From assembly GCA_011009095.1 (NCBI GenBank), contig VTPC01090934.1, positions 1-64,000 of the forward strand: a DNA stretch of 64,000 nt, given 5' to 3'. Source of the DNA: Ignelater luminosus (taxonomy: Eukaryota; Arthropoda; Insecta; Coleoptera; Elateridae). The notes beneath the pieces are model-generated. The model searched no databases. It saw nothing but the letters and a program-made list of their open reading frames with translations, and was not told the DNA's origin. Positions 34,625-52,400 of the stretch are shown here, piece by piece. The stretch's first letter is position 1, and each line of letters opens with the position of its first letter. Position numbers and translations under genes: made by a program.

Positions 34625-36580
34625 GGTTTTAGAGGGCTTTGCAATAATAAAATAAATTAAATCACACCCCTTAGGTGTATGGGTATTTGTATGCTTTACT
34701 GTTATTTGGGTTGCCTAACAGAACTTTGAAAGAGCGGAAAGTATTATCACTCAAGTCGACCTTTCGGAAGTGATGGTACTTATCTTTTATTACTATTTGT
34801 TATTTACTTATTATATTTCTAGCCTATTAACCAAGATATACGTAATTCTTATCTTACTCCTATTTACTATCTGAATTCACCACTATTCATATATCCTTTT
34901 CATTATATAATTTTGTATAAATTCACTCGTAATGTCCCAAAATTTGATTTTAACTACAGAGCGAAATAATACACGTGCACACAACGCAAATTCACCTGTC
35001 AAATTCCGCTTTGGAAAAATGCCAAGTTCAAATCGCAAGTAAAATTATTTTCTTTAAATTTGCAAAAGATATTTTAGATTTTTCAAAACAAATCTTCAAT
35101 AAACTAATTTTGTATTTAAATTTAAAAATATAAAAGAATTAGAAAGTAAGCACACTTTGTTTGAAATTCTAGATTTTTTCCATTTTAATTAAAAGCTTTT
35201 TCTCGGTAATTAATATGTAATTGATTTTGTTTCATATGTATGTTTCATAATAAATTGTGTATGATCTGAAAAGATTTTATTGTATTTATTTCTTTTTGAT
35301 AGAATTATTCGTGCAGAATAAGATTAGATCTTGACGATGAAGAAGCATGCGATCTATTGCAAATGCTAAATGCAAAAAGATGTCTGTAGTCAAAAGTAAA
35401 CACTTTTTCAGAGTGACAGAAATGATGACAAAAATATTTTTTAGAAAAAATTATTCAGAGATTGAATTTGAAAAATAAAAACTCAAAAAATCTTCCTATT
35501 CAATTATTTTGTAAGAGGTGACATTTATCGGTTGTAAAGCTGAACGCGCAACATATGGATATGGCTATATAAAAGTGGTTCGGTCACTAAATATTCGATC
35601 TATTATTATTAGTTATGGTAAAACTTATGAAGTAATAAATAATACAGTTATTCTGCACTTTAGCAAAGTCCTTTTTACTTAACCTAAAGGACTTATATTT
35701 TAAAAAAGTCAGAAGAAGTATTAATAACATGTAACGATTTGTTATCGTTAATAACTATTTTTTTGCAATTATTAGTAATTAATTTTTAAAATCTTTAATA
35801 TTGCTGTCACTATTGGTTGCGTATATTCCAGCCGCTTTGTGTTTCGGTTTATTATCGTTAGGTGGAGTTTGTTTTAAAATGTGCAATTCTCATCAGCCCC
35901 CTGCATCAGCCCCTCTTTTGTTATACCTACGACCAGTGAACTCTACAGGGCGATCTAAGATTCCGCTCTAGTAAGATGATAGGTTTTATGTTAGGAGATA
36001 AAAAAAATTAGGAGCAGAGAGCGACATAGTGCCTCTGGAAGCATAATCTAAAAATATTCTGAACTATACAGGGTGTTTGACTTGTTTGTAGCAGTATCTT
36101 ATTTTAGTAATCTTTAACAAAGTTATTTGCAACACGATTGATGTAGCAAACCGTAACTTCCCATCCTGTTTAGTTCCAGAGATATCTCAAAATTTTTAAA
36201 ACAATGTAAAACTAAATTTTTTCAAAGAAATAGAAATATCTCAAAAATGGTGCAATTTAGACCAAACATATGGTTAATAAAAATGATTCTAAACTTAATA
36301 AGAAATCCAAGAATGAAGTAATATACAGGGTGTCTCATTTGAAAAAATAAAGTAAGATACTCGGTTAACCATAGGATTTACATAAGAATAATTTTTAAAT
36401 TTTAACTTTTAACCAGTTTTAAACAAGATCAGTTTTGACATTTTTTGCCTTATAAACGCTTCTTTGCCATGTATCTTCAAACTTAAATTGCTTGATAATG
36501 CAATCTGCACTTTACAAATATGTCTACCATTCTTTTAACTAATTATAGTTCATGCAAATCTTCAAATATGAATTCTTTAC
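34625..36580. other. Intergenic AT-rich sequence with CAGGGTGT repeats
   Basis: No gene recognised. Around 36070-36360 two ATACAGGGTGT motifs, at 36067 and 36325, flank about 260 bp with related phrases such as AGAGATATCTCAAAATTTTT and AGAAATATCTCAAAAATGG. These are typical of short terminal parts of non-autonomous transposons. Both motifs point the same way, so they do not form one inverted-repeat element. Confidence 0.4.
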
Positions 36581-36584
36581 ATTT

Positions 36585-36840
36585 AGGATGTTCTGGTTTA
36601 AGGAAAGAAGCTATATGACAAAAAAGGCTTAGTGTTTGTCGAGAAATTTAATGCAAATAATTGCATCTTGTGTTTGAGATGACGTACGACCTTACGGCTG
36701 CTAAATCTGAGAGGTTTCGAATGATTCAATTTTACTCGAAAGTGACGCATTCTACGGAAAGATCGCAGAAGTAAAGTAGGCTTAATTTCTGTCAAGAAAT
36801 GCGCCTGCTAAATATTTGCACTCACACAAACAAATTGTAC
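36585..36840 (+). repeat. Repeat family C, partial copy
   Basis: Shares GACGTACGACCTT, AATAATTGCATCTTGTG and GCATTCTACGG blocks, in order, with 52100-52240 and more distantly with 13240-13370. It lies 100 bp downstream of the amylase stop codon. Confidence 0.5.
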
Positions 36841-36936
36841 ATAGTTATTCTTTTGTTTTAGAAAATTGTTAAATAAAACACAAAAAAAATATTGTCATTA
36901 TTTAATCTTATTACTCTTTGTGTTACATTTGCGTTT

Positions 36937-43715
<6,779 letters not shown>

Positions 43716-43800
43716 CTTGCTGTTGATAGAATACTGTTGCTATACAAAGCAAGCTTCTAAAATAACCCCTTAATTAATCTTATCTTGAGATGCAGATATT
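43716..43800 (-). promoter_or_regulatory. Putative amylase promoter
   Basis: On the minus strand, TTATTTTAG about 45 bases before the ATG could be a TATA-like box, and CAAGATAAG (43779-43787) about 70 bases before it is a GATA-factor site of the kind found upstream of insect midgut genes. The start site is unknown and the assignment is by position and motif only. Confidence 0.35.
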
Positions 43801-43804
43801 ATCA

Positions 43805-44860
43805 CGCGCTGTAGATAAATCTGAAAAAAACATTAAACCTGGCTGGAGAAAATGTTGAAAAAGTGCAAATTAGTACGTTTTAACAACTCTCAACAGTTGT
43901 TGTTGGTGGTGCCAACTCTGTTAAAATTCGATTTTTAAATATCTCGCTTTTCTGTTAGTAACAAATTCTTTAGAAAAAAGAACTTAAAAAATAAATATTA
44001 ATTTTAATAGAAAACGGTTAGATTTAGAGGAAAATAAGTATCAAGAATAAAAAAGTATCACCAAAATTTAAATTTTCAGTTTCACTAATACTATAAATAT
44101 ATGAAATAGAACTGACAACGAACTTTATGAAAATACCCCGTAATATAACTTAAAAGGCAAAATTGACTTTTGATATTATTGGCAATAGATATAAATCTTT
44201 TTTAGCACCAACCTTATTTTATTATTGATTACTACTCTGTAAGTACGAATTTTGACAAAGTTGTTTAATCCAAGCTTACAATGAAACTTTGTTTTTGGCT
44301 AGAACAAAACACTTTTTCTCAATTCAATTGATATTAACGTTGAACTTGACCTAAAATGCAGAAATTTGATAAACACTCGACGCAATCATCACAAACACTA
44401 TCTAGTAGCTACTTTTATTCAAAAGTTCCAGTTGCTTTGCACGCGCGAATAAAGATCTTTCGGGCTTTTTTAGCACATAATATTGTAACTAAAATGATAA
44501 AAGTCAGAAAAGAAAAGGGTAATTCCAATGATGTCACATTAATGTATAAATTGATACCCGTATCAACAAGATTCTGTTTTTAAAAACACCAGTTTAAACA
44601 TTCTGTTATACAGGGTCGCTAAAAAGTATGGAAACTTAGCACCTCTGCTACAAGAGAAGCTGATGAAATTTGGTGAGCTTCAAGTATTCAGATTTTGTAA
44701 TGTTTAAATATTCATTAAGCTTCTGGAATAGATAACATTTCTTCAAAATCGGTGAAAGAATTGCATGAAGTATTAATCCTAGTTCCAACGTGCATTTTTA
44801 ATCTATCTAGAAACTTCGTTTCCAGCTAAACTTTTTTAGCAACACCTGTAGGTATATAAT
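43805..44860. other. Intergenic, no recognised gene
   Basis: AT-rich region upstream of amylase. A TACAGGGTCGCTAAAAAGTA motif at 44610 resembles transposon ends (compare ACAGTGTGTCCGAAAAGTAT at 20444), but I found no partner. Confidence 0.35.
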
Positions 44861-44864
44861 GGTG

Positions 44865-44935
44865 GCTCTAAAGATCTCCCTGAAAACTACAGACCTATAG
44901 CCCTATTATCGAAAGCGGATTGGTCCCTATTGCAA
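44865..44935 (+). pseudogene. Short LINE reverse transcriptase fragment
   Basis: About 70 bp read GGSKDLPENYRPIALLSKAD, the conserved NYRPI(A/S)LLS segment at the start of the polymerase domain of LINEs. Nothing else of the LINE is present; it abuts the gag remains to the right. Confidence 0.55.
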
Positions 44936-45039
44936 AAGCGGTTGGATAATTTTTTACAGCTAATACGATCGAAGACGATAAAATTCTTTCAACTTAGTTT
45001 AAATAAAGATAGCTATAAATTAATATATAATTTGTGCTT

Positions 45040-45540
45040 ACCAATAATTTCAGAAGATCAGAAATATTGTAGACTTGCAAGAAGTTTATCAATTTTCACA
45101 GCTCGTTATGAATTTTATCAATCCAAAGAGAGGCTGAACAAATCTGCAGAAGAATGGGCAGCAAGAATTAGAAGTTTAGCAGCTACATGTTATTTTGAAA
45201 CCACCAAATTAAAAATTGTTCTGCGAGATCATCTTATTGTTGGTTAAGTTCGAGGTTCTGTTCAAGATAGGTTATTTGAAGAAAAAAGACAATTAACCTT
45301 AGTGAAAAACAGACAGCTGCAGACCAAAGTCACAAAGTGGGACACCGCACCGGCCGCTCAGCAGGTCAACAAATGCGCAGTATGCGGTCGTAAGAATCAT
45401 TTACCTAGCAATTGCTATTATCGTAACTCTACTTGCCATATCTGCAAGGAAAAAGGTTATTTAGTTCCTGTATGCAGTAAGAAAAATAAAAGTCGCTGCA
45501 ACAGAGTTAATCATACACTCACGATTTTTAATTGATCCTC
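45040..45540 (+). pseudogene. Ty3/gypsy-type gag fragment with two zinc knuckles
   Basis: The frame 44930-45247 contains FTARYEFYQSKERLNKSAEE with WAARIRSLAATC and KLKIVLRDHLIVG, typical of gypsy-like capsid C-termini in insects. A stop at 45245 follows, then RGSVQDRLFEEKRQLTL. The frame 45302-45535 has two knuckles: CAVCGRKNHLPSNC, and CHICKEKGYLVPVC where the usual His is Tyr. Protease and polymerase are missing. A genome relic with no host role visible. Confidence 0.75.
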
Positions 45541-45689
45541 AATAAATCCCCATTTTTTTTTAGGATTCAAACTAATTTTCCCTGCCAAGTTTAAAAATCC
45601 CAAATTTGGGGAAAAAACCTCCATACCTGGCAACACTGTGGTACTCACAACTTATCTTCAATTTTCATTTTGTACCTCCTCTTAGAGCC

Positions 45690-47640
45690 CTGTGCAGGCC
45701 AGAATTTCTAGACCCAGCTCAACTAGAGACAACTTGACGCGGCCTGGAAAAAACTTGGTAACTTCTTGGTCGTCCCGATAGGCCCAGGAGGCCCGAACAA
45801 CCCAAGAGGCCTAAACGGTTCTAATGTTTCCTCTAATTTTTACCAATTATAGTGTGCAATTTTTGTAAAATCGAAGTAATTTGTGCACAATTTTGCTCAT
45901 TCGATTCATACGGTATCAGCTGATAGTTTCAAGAAGTCGACAACATGCAGAAATGTTGCACAAACGGACGTCGTCGCCGACTCACCGCCAACCAGGAAAT
46001 GAGGGTAAACACGTACGCTGTAGGCAGTCTGATTGTTAGCAGATCAGCAAAGCAAAATAAATCTTTTTGAATGTGAATGTATGAATGTATTATCTTTGTG
46101 CGCTAATTTTTTAAACGCTGTGCGCGAACCCTAGCGCACATCTTAAAGGAAACATTGGACGACACGAATGGCATAAGGAGGTCCGAAAGGCCCGGGAGGC
46201 TCAAACAGCTTAAGAAGCCCAAACAGCACGAACGGCCTAACAGAGAAGCTCAAGAAACCAACAAGCCCGACAACCCTCGACAAGGGCCGACAAGTCTAAA
46301 AGACCCTGACGGATTGAGAGATCAAAACGACCCAATAGACCCAATAGGCTAAAAAGCCTTAAAGAGTCAACAGATTTGAGAAGCCCGTAGGGCCAAGAAG
46401 TCCAAAAAGTCCAACGGCTTCAGAGATCAAAACGGCCCGATAGACCCTTAGAACCAAAAAATCTAAAAGGCCTGACAGACTCGACAGACTCGAGACGTCC
46501 GAAGCGACAAGTTTAAAAAGCCTGACGGTTCGAGAAAACAAAACGGTCCGATAGACCCGAAGGGCCCAGAAGTTTAAAGGGCCCTGCGGCTCGAGAGATT
46601 AAAACGGTCCGATAGACCCGAAGGGCCGAGAAGTTCAAAAGGCCCTCCAAACTAGAGATATCCAAACGGCCGGATATACTCGAAGAGCCTAGAAGTCTAA
46701 AAAGCCCGCCGGCTAGTGATATCAAAACAGTTCGTTAGACCAAAAGAGCTGAAAAATCTCAAAACCCTGGCAGACACGAAACGCCCGAAAGACCCGACGA
46801 CGGTTCGAGAGATCGAAACGGCCTTATAGAACCGGAGAGACGAAAAGTCCAGAAGGCCCTGACGGCTTGAGAAATTAAAACGGTCCGATAGACCCGAAGG
46901 GCCAAATAATGTAAAAGACCCGACAGACCCGACAGACCCGAGGCACCCGTAGAGCCGAGAAATCTAAAAAGCCTGACAAACTCGAGTCAAAACTACCAGA
47001 TAAACTCGGAGAGCCGAGAAGTTCAAAAAGCCCGACGACTCGAGAGATTGAAACAGCAAGATAGACCTGAAGGGCCGAAAGTCCAAGGCCCAACGACTCA
47101 AGAGATCAAAACGGCCCAATAAATCCGTAGGGGCAAAAAATCTAAAAGGCCTATCAGACCCGACAGACTCGAGACGCCCGAAGCGACGAGAAGTCCAAAC
47201 TAGAGAAATCAAAACAGTCTGACAGATCCGCAGGCTCCAGAAGTCTAAAAGGACCGACTGTTCGAGAGATCAAAACGACTCGATAAACCCTAAGGGCCGA
47301 AAAGTTTAAAACACCCGACAGGCCTGAGACGTCCGAAGGGCCGAGAAGAAAAAAGGATCTGATCGCTCAAGAAATCGAACCGGTCCGATAGACCCGAAGG
47401 ACCAAAAAGTCCAAAAGACCCGACAGGCTTAACAGATACGAAACGCGCAAAAGGTCCAGAAGTCCAAAAAGCCCGACAAATTCGTAGGCCCCGAGAAGGC
47501 TGAGAGGTCCAACAGGCTCCAACAGCTCGAATGGTTTAGGCCCGAAAAGCCTCTTAAACTTTTAAACTGAGGCCGGTCTGATTCCAATTCGCATAAAAAC
47601 CCAACCAAAACCTCAATCTGTGCAGACTACTACCTACTCG
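45690..47640 (+). repeat. Composite repeat, copy 2: longest minisatellite array
   Basis: Degenerate 9-bp units (GGCCCGATAGACCCGAAGG, AGAAGTCTAAAAGGCCTGAC and variants) from about 45770 to 47560, interrupted by an inverted-repeat insertion at 45823-46156. Within the array a longer phrase, CGGTCCGATAGACCCGAAGG, recurs at about 46542, 46605, 46881 and 47383. It ends in a tail with AACTGAGGCCGGTCTG and AAAAACCCAACCAAAACC, a worn version of the common tail. No gene. Confidence 0.75.
45823..46156. mobile_element. Inverted-repeat-bounded insertion in the minisatellite
   Basis: 334 bp of non-array DNA with ends AATGTTTCCTCTAA and, inverted, AATGTTTCCTTTAA. It includes an inner palindromic block TGTGCGCGAACCCTAGCGCA. 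It splits copy 2 of the composite repeat. No target duplication is obvious, so mobility is an inference. Confidence 0.5.
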
Positions 47641-47644
47641 ATCA

Positions 47645-48470
47645 AAACTTTCTAATTAGTTACATATTTTAACAGTATTGCAAATACTCATAATGTAAAG
47701 CCCTGTAACTAAGTATTCAATTCTGTTTTAGTAGGTTATAAAAACAGCCAAAATCTGTCTTTCACCATTTATAAACAATATGAGACGAATTTGGTATCTT
47801 ATTTGTCTAGATATTGCAACGGGCAAAACCAAAAAAGTGGCCTTAATGCCCGTTCAGATAGAAAGGTCGTGCTCACAGCAGCTTGAAACGTCGCAGAAGA
47901 GGGGGGGGGATTCCCAGAATAACCAAACGTAAATTAGATCAGGATTCAATAAAAAAAACTCACTTATAGCTTTAAGGTGTCAAAGTCGGTATGGATGCTA
48001 GAAACCATGTCAAAATCGTTACATTCCCTAGTATGGCCTTTCACCAAAGAACACTCCACACACATGTAAATAGATCACCCTGATAGCAATGAACACACTC
48101 TACACTAAACTCTCTTTAACTTACCTAAAAACAATTCGCAACGGTTTGCTTAACCAGCTTAGAATGCAAATTTACACAAAGTAACCGATGGTCATCAATC
48201 ACTCCAGGCCGTAATGAAGAATCTAGAACTTTGCTCATAAAACAAAAGAAAACTACTTCTTTAGTTCGTCATGCACTGGTCCAAATATTTGGTTCACAAT
48301 ACCTGTACAACATTATCAGAACACATACATATGTTTACTTTTCCTGAAAAGTTAAGAAAGAGTAAATAATAAAATACACTAAAGTATTGTATATTCACAC
48401 TCGACTGTTTATTAGAAGATAATGAAAGGATTTTGCAAAAGAACAATTAAGTTTGACAAATCAAATCAAT
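47645..48470. other. Intergenic, no recognised feature
   Basis: AT-rich. It includes a short AG-rich block at 47880-47912 with an 8-base G run. I see no gene. Confidence 0.4.
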
Positions 48471-48478
48471 GTATATTA

Positions 48479-48882
48479 CAGTATTGCCTAAATGTTTGGA
48501 AATAGGCAACATGTCTTACAATTCAGAGTCGGCTTTTCTTTAAAAAGTTCAATCCTTGTTAATTGTACCATAATTTGCTGTGAATTGAAAAACTGACAAG
48601 TCAACTGTTTAACATTTGTTTGGTTATATTTTCTATTTAATTTTTGTACAAACTTGTTCATTTTGTTTACTTTCTTTAATAATTTATAATTACTCTTAGT
48701 GTTTTCTAAAAAAGTAAATCTTATTTCTAATTGAGAAATTTTAACATTGACATGTAGGTATTACAGAAAACAAACTATATAAACGCAATCCATTTTGTGT
48801 TTAAAATCTGTAATTACACAGATATCTCTGAATTGTAAGACGTGTTGCCTACTCCCAAAGAACCCGTAAAATGGGCATACTG
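48479..48882. mobile_element. TA-flanked MITE, 404 bp
   Basis: Begins CAGTATTGCC and ends with the inverse of CAGTATGCCC, with TA on both sides (48477-48478, 48883-48884). Further in, ATAGGCAACATGTCTTACAA with TTCAGAG on the left pairs with GTAGGCAACACGTCTTACAA with TTCAGAG on the right complement. Inner part AT-rich and non-coding. TA duplications point to the Tc1/mariner superfamily. Confidence 0.75.
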
Positions 48883-48885
48883 TAT

Positions 48886-49060
48886 ATTTTAACAAAAATT
48901 GTAGAATCAAAGGTTAGGATTCTTACAATACTACGAATACATCAAAACAAAATTTCTAATGACTTTCTAACCTATAATCTTAGACACAGACGTCTGTAAA
49001 CATAAGGCTAGAATTTATAACGAATGTTATTGGAAATCAACATTCTAATAAGAAGATTGT
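48886..49060 (+). repeat. Dispersed repeat, copy 2 (first copy at 1435-1665)
   Basis: Matches the stretch in the chitin synthase intron by ATTGTAGAATCAAAGGTTA, ACATCAAAACAAAA, GACTTTCTAACCTATAATCT and TTATAACGAATG. It begins right after the 404-bp MITE. Confidence 0.6.
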
Positions 49061-49433
49061 TTTTGTCGGTGGAAACACATTTTCACAATGTGAGAAATAT
49101 GCCTTTAAGAAGTTTACTTTTCTGAAGATATAATCAATGATTTTGCATTAACATCAAGTTCTGTTATCTCTGAATATAAATTTAAATGCACTACAATAGT
49201 GCAATACTTTCATATTACACCCCGTATATATTTGTTTTAACATACAAAATTAAACATTGTTGCTGAGAAATAATAATTATAAAACCACTTCAAGTAAAAT
49301 GTAAACACTTAAAATGATAATCAACTGATAAGACGGCGTCTAGTTAGCAACTGATGAAAAGTAAATTCTTTAAATCTTTGTGAATCAGTCAGGTATAAAT
49401 TTAGGCAAAATATTTTTCTTAATTAACAGAAAG

Positions 49434-52400
49434 ATGTTAGATTCGCCGGTAGAATATTTAGTGCTGTTAGTTTCAGTTTTATGTGTAATTTTGATGAAAA
49501 TATGGATTACACCAGAAAATCAACCAATTTTCAACGTATACCGAACACCGAACAGCTTTTATTGGCCGAAAGTCTTATTCATGTACATTATTATGTCATT
49601 AAGAAAGGTAATTATACATTATCAAAATAATTCTAATTAATAAGATTAAATAACAATAATAAATTTAAAGCTTAAAGAAAACAAAAAGAAATCTGTTGAG
49701 GAACTTGATCGACCTCAGAAATTATCATACCATGACAAGGTAATACTTTTTAGTAAGTAATAAATTGTGTGGCTTATTTTTAAAATTATCTCTAGGCAGT
49801 AGATGCTGTTTATTTCAATGCGGGAAATGCACAAGGAGATTATTTAGTTACTGGTACAGCCAGAAGAAAAAATAAATTAATCGATGGATTTCTATTTTTA
49901 AAAGTTGCATCTTCAAATTTAGGGGTTTTAGAAACTCCGAAGGTGCCTTGCACATCTTTATATAAAACTGAAGATAACGATGAATTCAGCGCTGAAGGTT
50001 TAAAGGTCACTTCTTTAGTACCGATGAAAAAATGGAAGATCAATTATGATGGACTAATGAAAGAAACTGCAAACCCAAAAGAAACTCACAACGTTCAGAT
50101 CGATGTAGAATGGACTTCGAATTTGCCCCATTTTAGTTTCGATACTGATATTGATATTTTATTGATGGCAAAATGTATGGCACTTGAACCATGGAGCCGT
50201 GAATATTTTGAGATATTAAAAGAGTGAATCCTCTTTATAATTTTCAATTGAATAAAATTTTAATGTTCTTATCCTTTTTTAGTACACATCAGGATCATTA
50301 TGAACAATTTGGCGAATTAAAAGGCACAGCAATTATTGATGGCAAAAAGTACGACATTAATTTGGATAGTTGCCGAGATCACAGTTTTGGTAAGAAGCGT
50401 GAATGGGAAATATTTCATAGATATGGTTTACATTATATAAGTGCTGAAAATGGAGATCGTTTTGCTGTTTGTAGTATCAGTGCTCCAATAATGTTTTCAA
50501 GGTAAATTTCTTTTTGTTGGGCTTAATAAACGTAATTAATTTCTCTATTTTCTGTTTTAGTTTAACATTGGGTTTTGTATATTCTGCGAGGGACAAGAAG
50601 AATTATCCGATACAAAGCTGTGATTTAAAATTGTATCAGCATGGAGAAGGTGGCGATCCACCCACAGATTATGCATTTTCTATTGTAGCAGGTTGGTAAT
50701 AACAATCATGATTAGTAAATTAGTTTGACGCGTAAAGATATCGGATTATAGAATCCAGTTAGAAATTCAAATGGGTTTGTAGAATTGAGGAACTTGGCAT
50801 ATCCAGATTTAAAATTTAGGTCAGCTGGTATACAATACAAAAGACAAGATGCGTCACTCATATTTCGCAAACAAAACTTTTCTTGTCACCTGCTCTATCT
50901 AGACGGGTAGTTTTTTACGGAAAAAAGGGGATTAGAGACCCAAAGCGGTCTGTTATCAGAAGACAAGGTAGGGAAATGGGTCAAGATCACAGTTCGGCAG
51001 TGGCGATAGTCGATAGCCTCTGGATAGTACAGCCTCGTCGCGGATAGTACAGCCTCGTTGCAGATAGTACAACCTTGACGCAAGCTGGTAAACTTGAGTG
51101 ATACACCCGATATAACAAAGCTTACTCTACATTTACCAACTCAGTAACATATGTAAATACAAAAAGCACCAGGTCCTGGGGAGCGGTCTCAAACGTTATC
51201 GAACTTCAAGCAGTTTACAACCGTTTCACACCTGGAATAACTCCAAGCAAAACTCACAAACAACGATACTTATGCTTTATCTGACTTTGATAAACAAACA
51301 ATTAATTTGCATTTATGGAATTTACATAACTGCAAAAATAAATCGGAGCGATGCCACGACTACAGATTACTTTTCGACATCCATCTAAATGATAAAACTT
51401 ATTCGCTTTAAACTTGATTACTGTGAATCTTAATTCAGTAAAATATTTAACAATACCGGTCAATTGACCTTTAAACAACAATAAAATGCATAATATAACA
51501 GAATTTGACTGCTTGACGGCTTACTCTAAAAAGTACATAAAACTAGTAACACAACACATATAATTTAAGATTATACGCGCACTGATACATTTTAATACAG
51601 TATAAGTACGGCGAGAGCTACAACTTTTTAAGTACAACAAAATGACTTCTAAAAAATACAAAGTCTTCAATCAAATTCAAATTTAATTCACTAGATCATT
51701 GCGTAGATACTTAAATAACCTGGAGCGTCACCTTACCCTAACGCGTCGGTCTAAGAGTTGACTTTAATTGTGCAGTTTCTTCACTTTAAAATTTTTTGTT
51801 TTCTTAATATTTTAAGAAACAAAACGTTACTCTTGCGTTTTCCGTTAAATGCATCATTTCCGAGTAAGATTGAACTTTTCAAAAATCTGTTGAGTTCAAT
51901 GGCCTATAAGATGATACGTTACCTCAAAAGTAAGATATAATTGTTTACATGACATTCCTGAAATTAGATCTTTTTTTCTGTATGACTTTTCTTCCTAAAT
52001 TGTAGCATTTTTGAGATGTGGGATGTCAGAATTTCTTGTCTTTATTGAACCTTGACACTCTGTATTTCGAGAATGTTGCAATTTAGGAAAAAAAGGTTTA
52101 TTCTTTGTCGGGGAATGCGACGCAAATAATTAGATCCTGTTTTTGAGATGACGTACGACCTTGCTATAGCCCGTCGAATTTGAAAGGTTTTTGAAAATTC
52201 GATTTTATTAGGGGGAAAAAACGCATTCTACAAAACAAAGAAAAGAGTAACGTTTTCTTTTAAATCAATTGCTGAGCTTAAAAATATTTTTTTTATTTTT
52301 CAGTAGCGTAACAATTTTTTTAGCGTAGGGACCAACCCACCCTAAATTCTCCCCCTCTGATAAAGATGTCAAACGCAAAACTATGTATGATAGTAGACAC

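Noticed and set aside
36067-36335. Inverted-repeat transposon between two ACAGGGTGT motifs
   Set aside because: Both motifs point in the same direction and no inverted partner was found.
49380-49433. Start of the AttH/CrtC-like gene upstream of 49434
   Set aside because: The extension starts at a non-ATG codon and would put a charged, non-conserved stretch before the membrane anchor; the ATG at 49434 is the first good start.
51023-51082. Possible CRISPR-like array
   Set aside because: Three directly joined 20-bp units without spacers in an insect intron; a plain tandem repeat.
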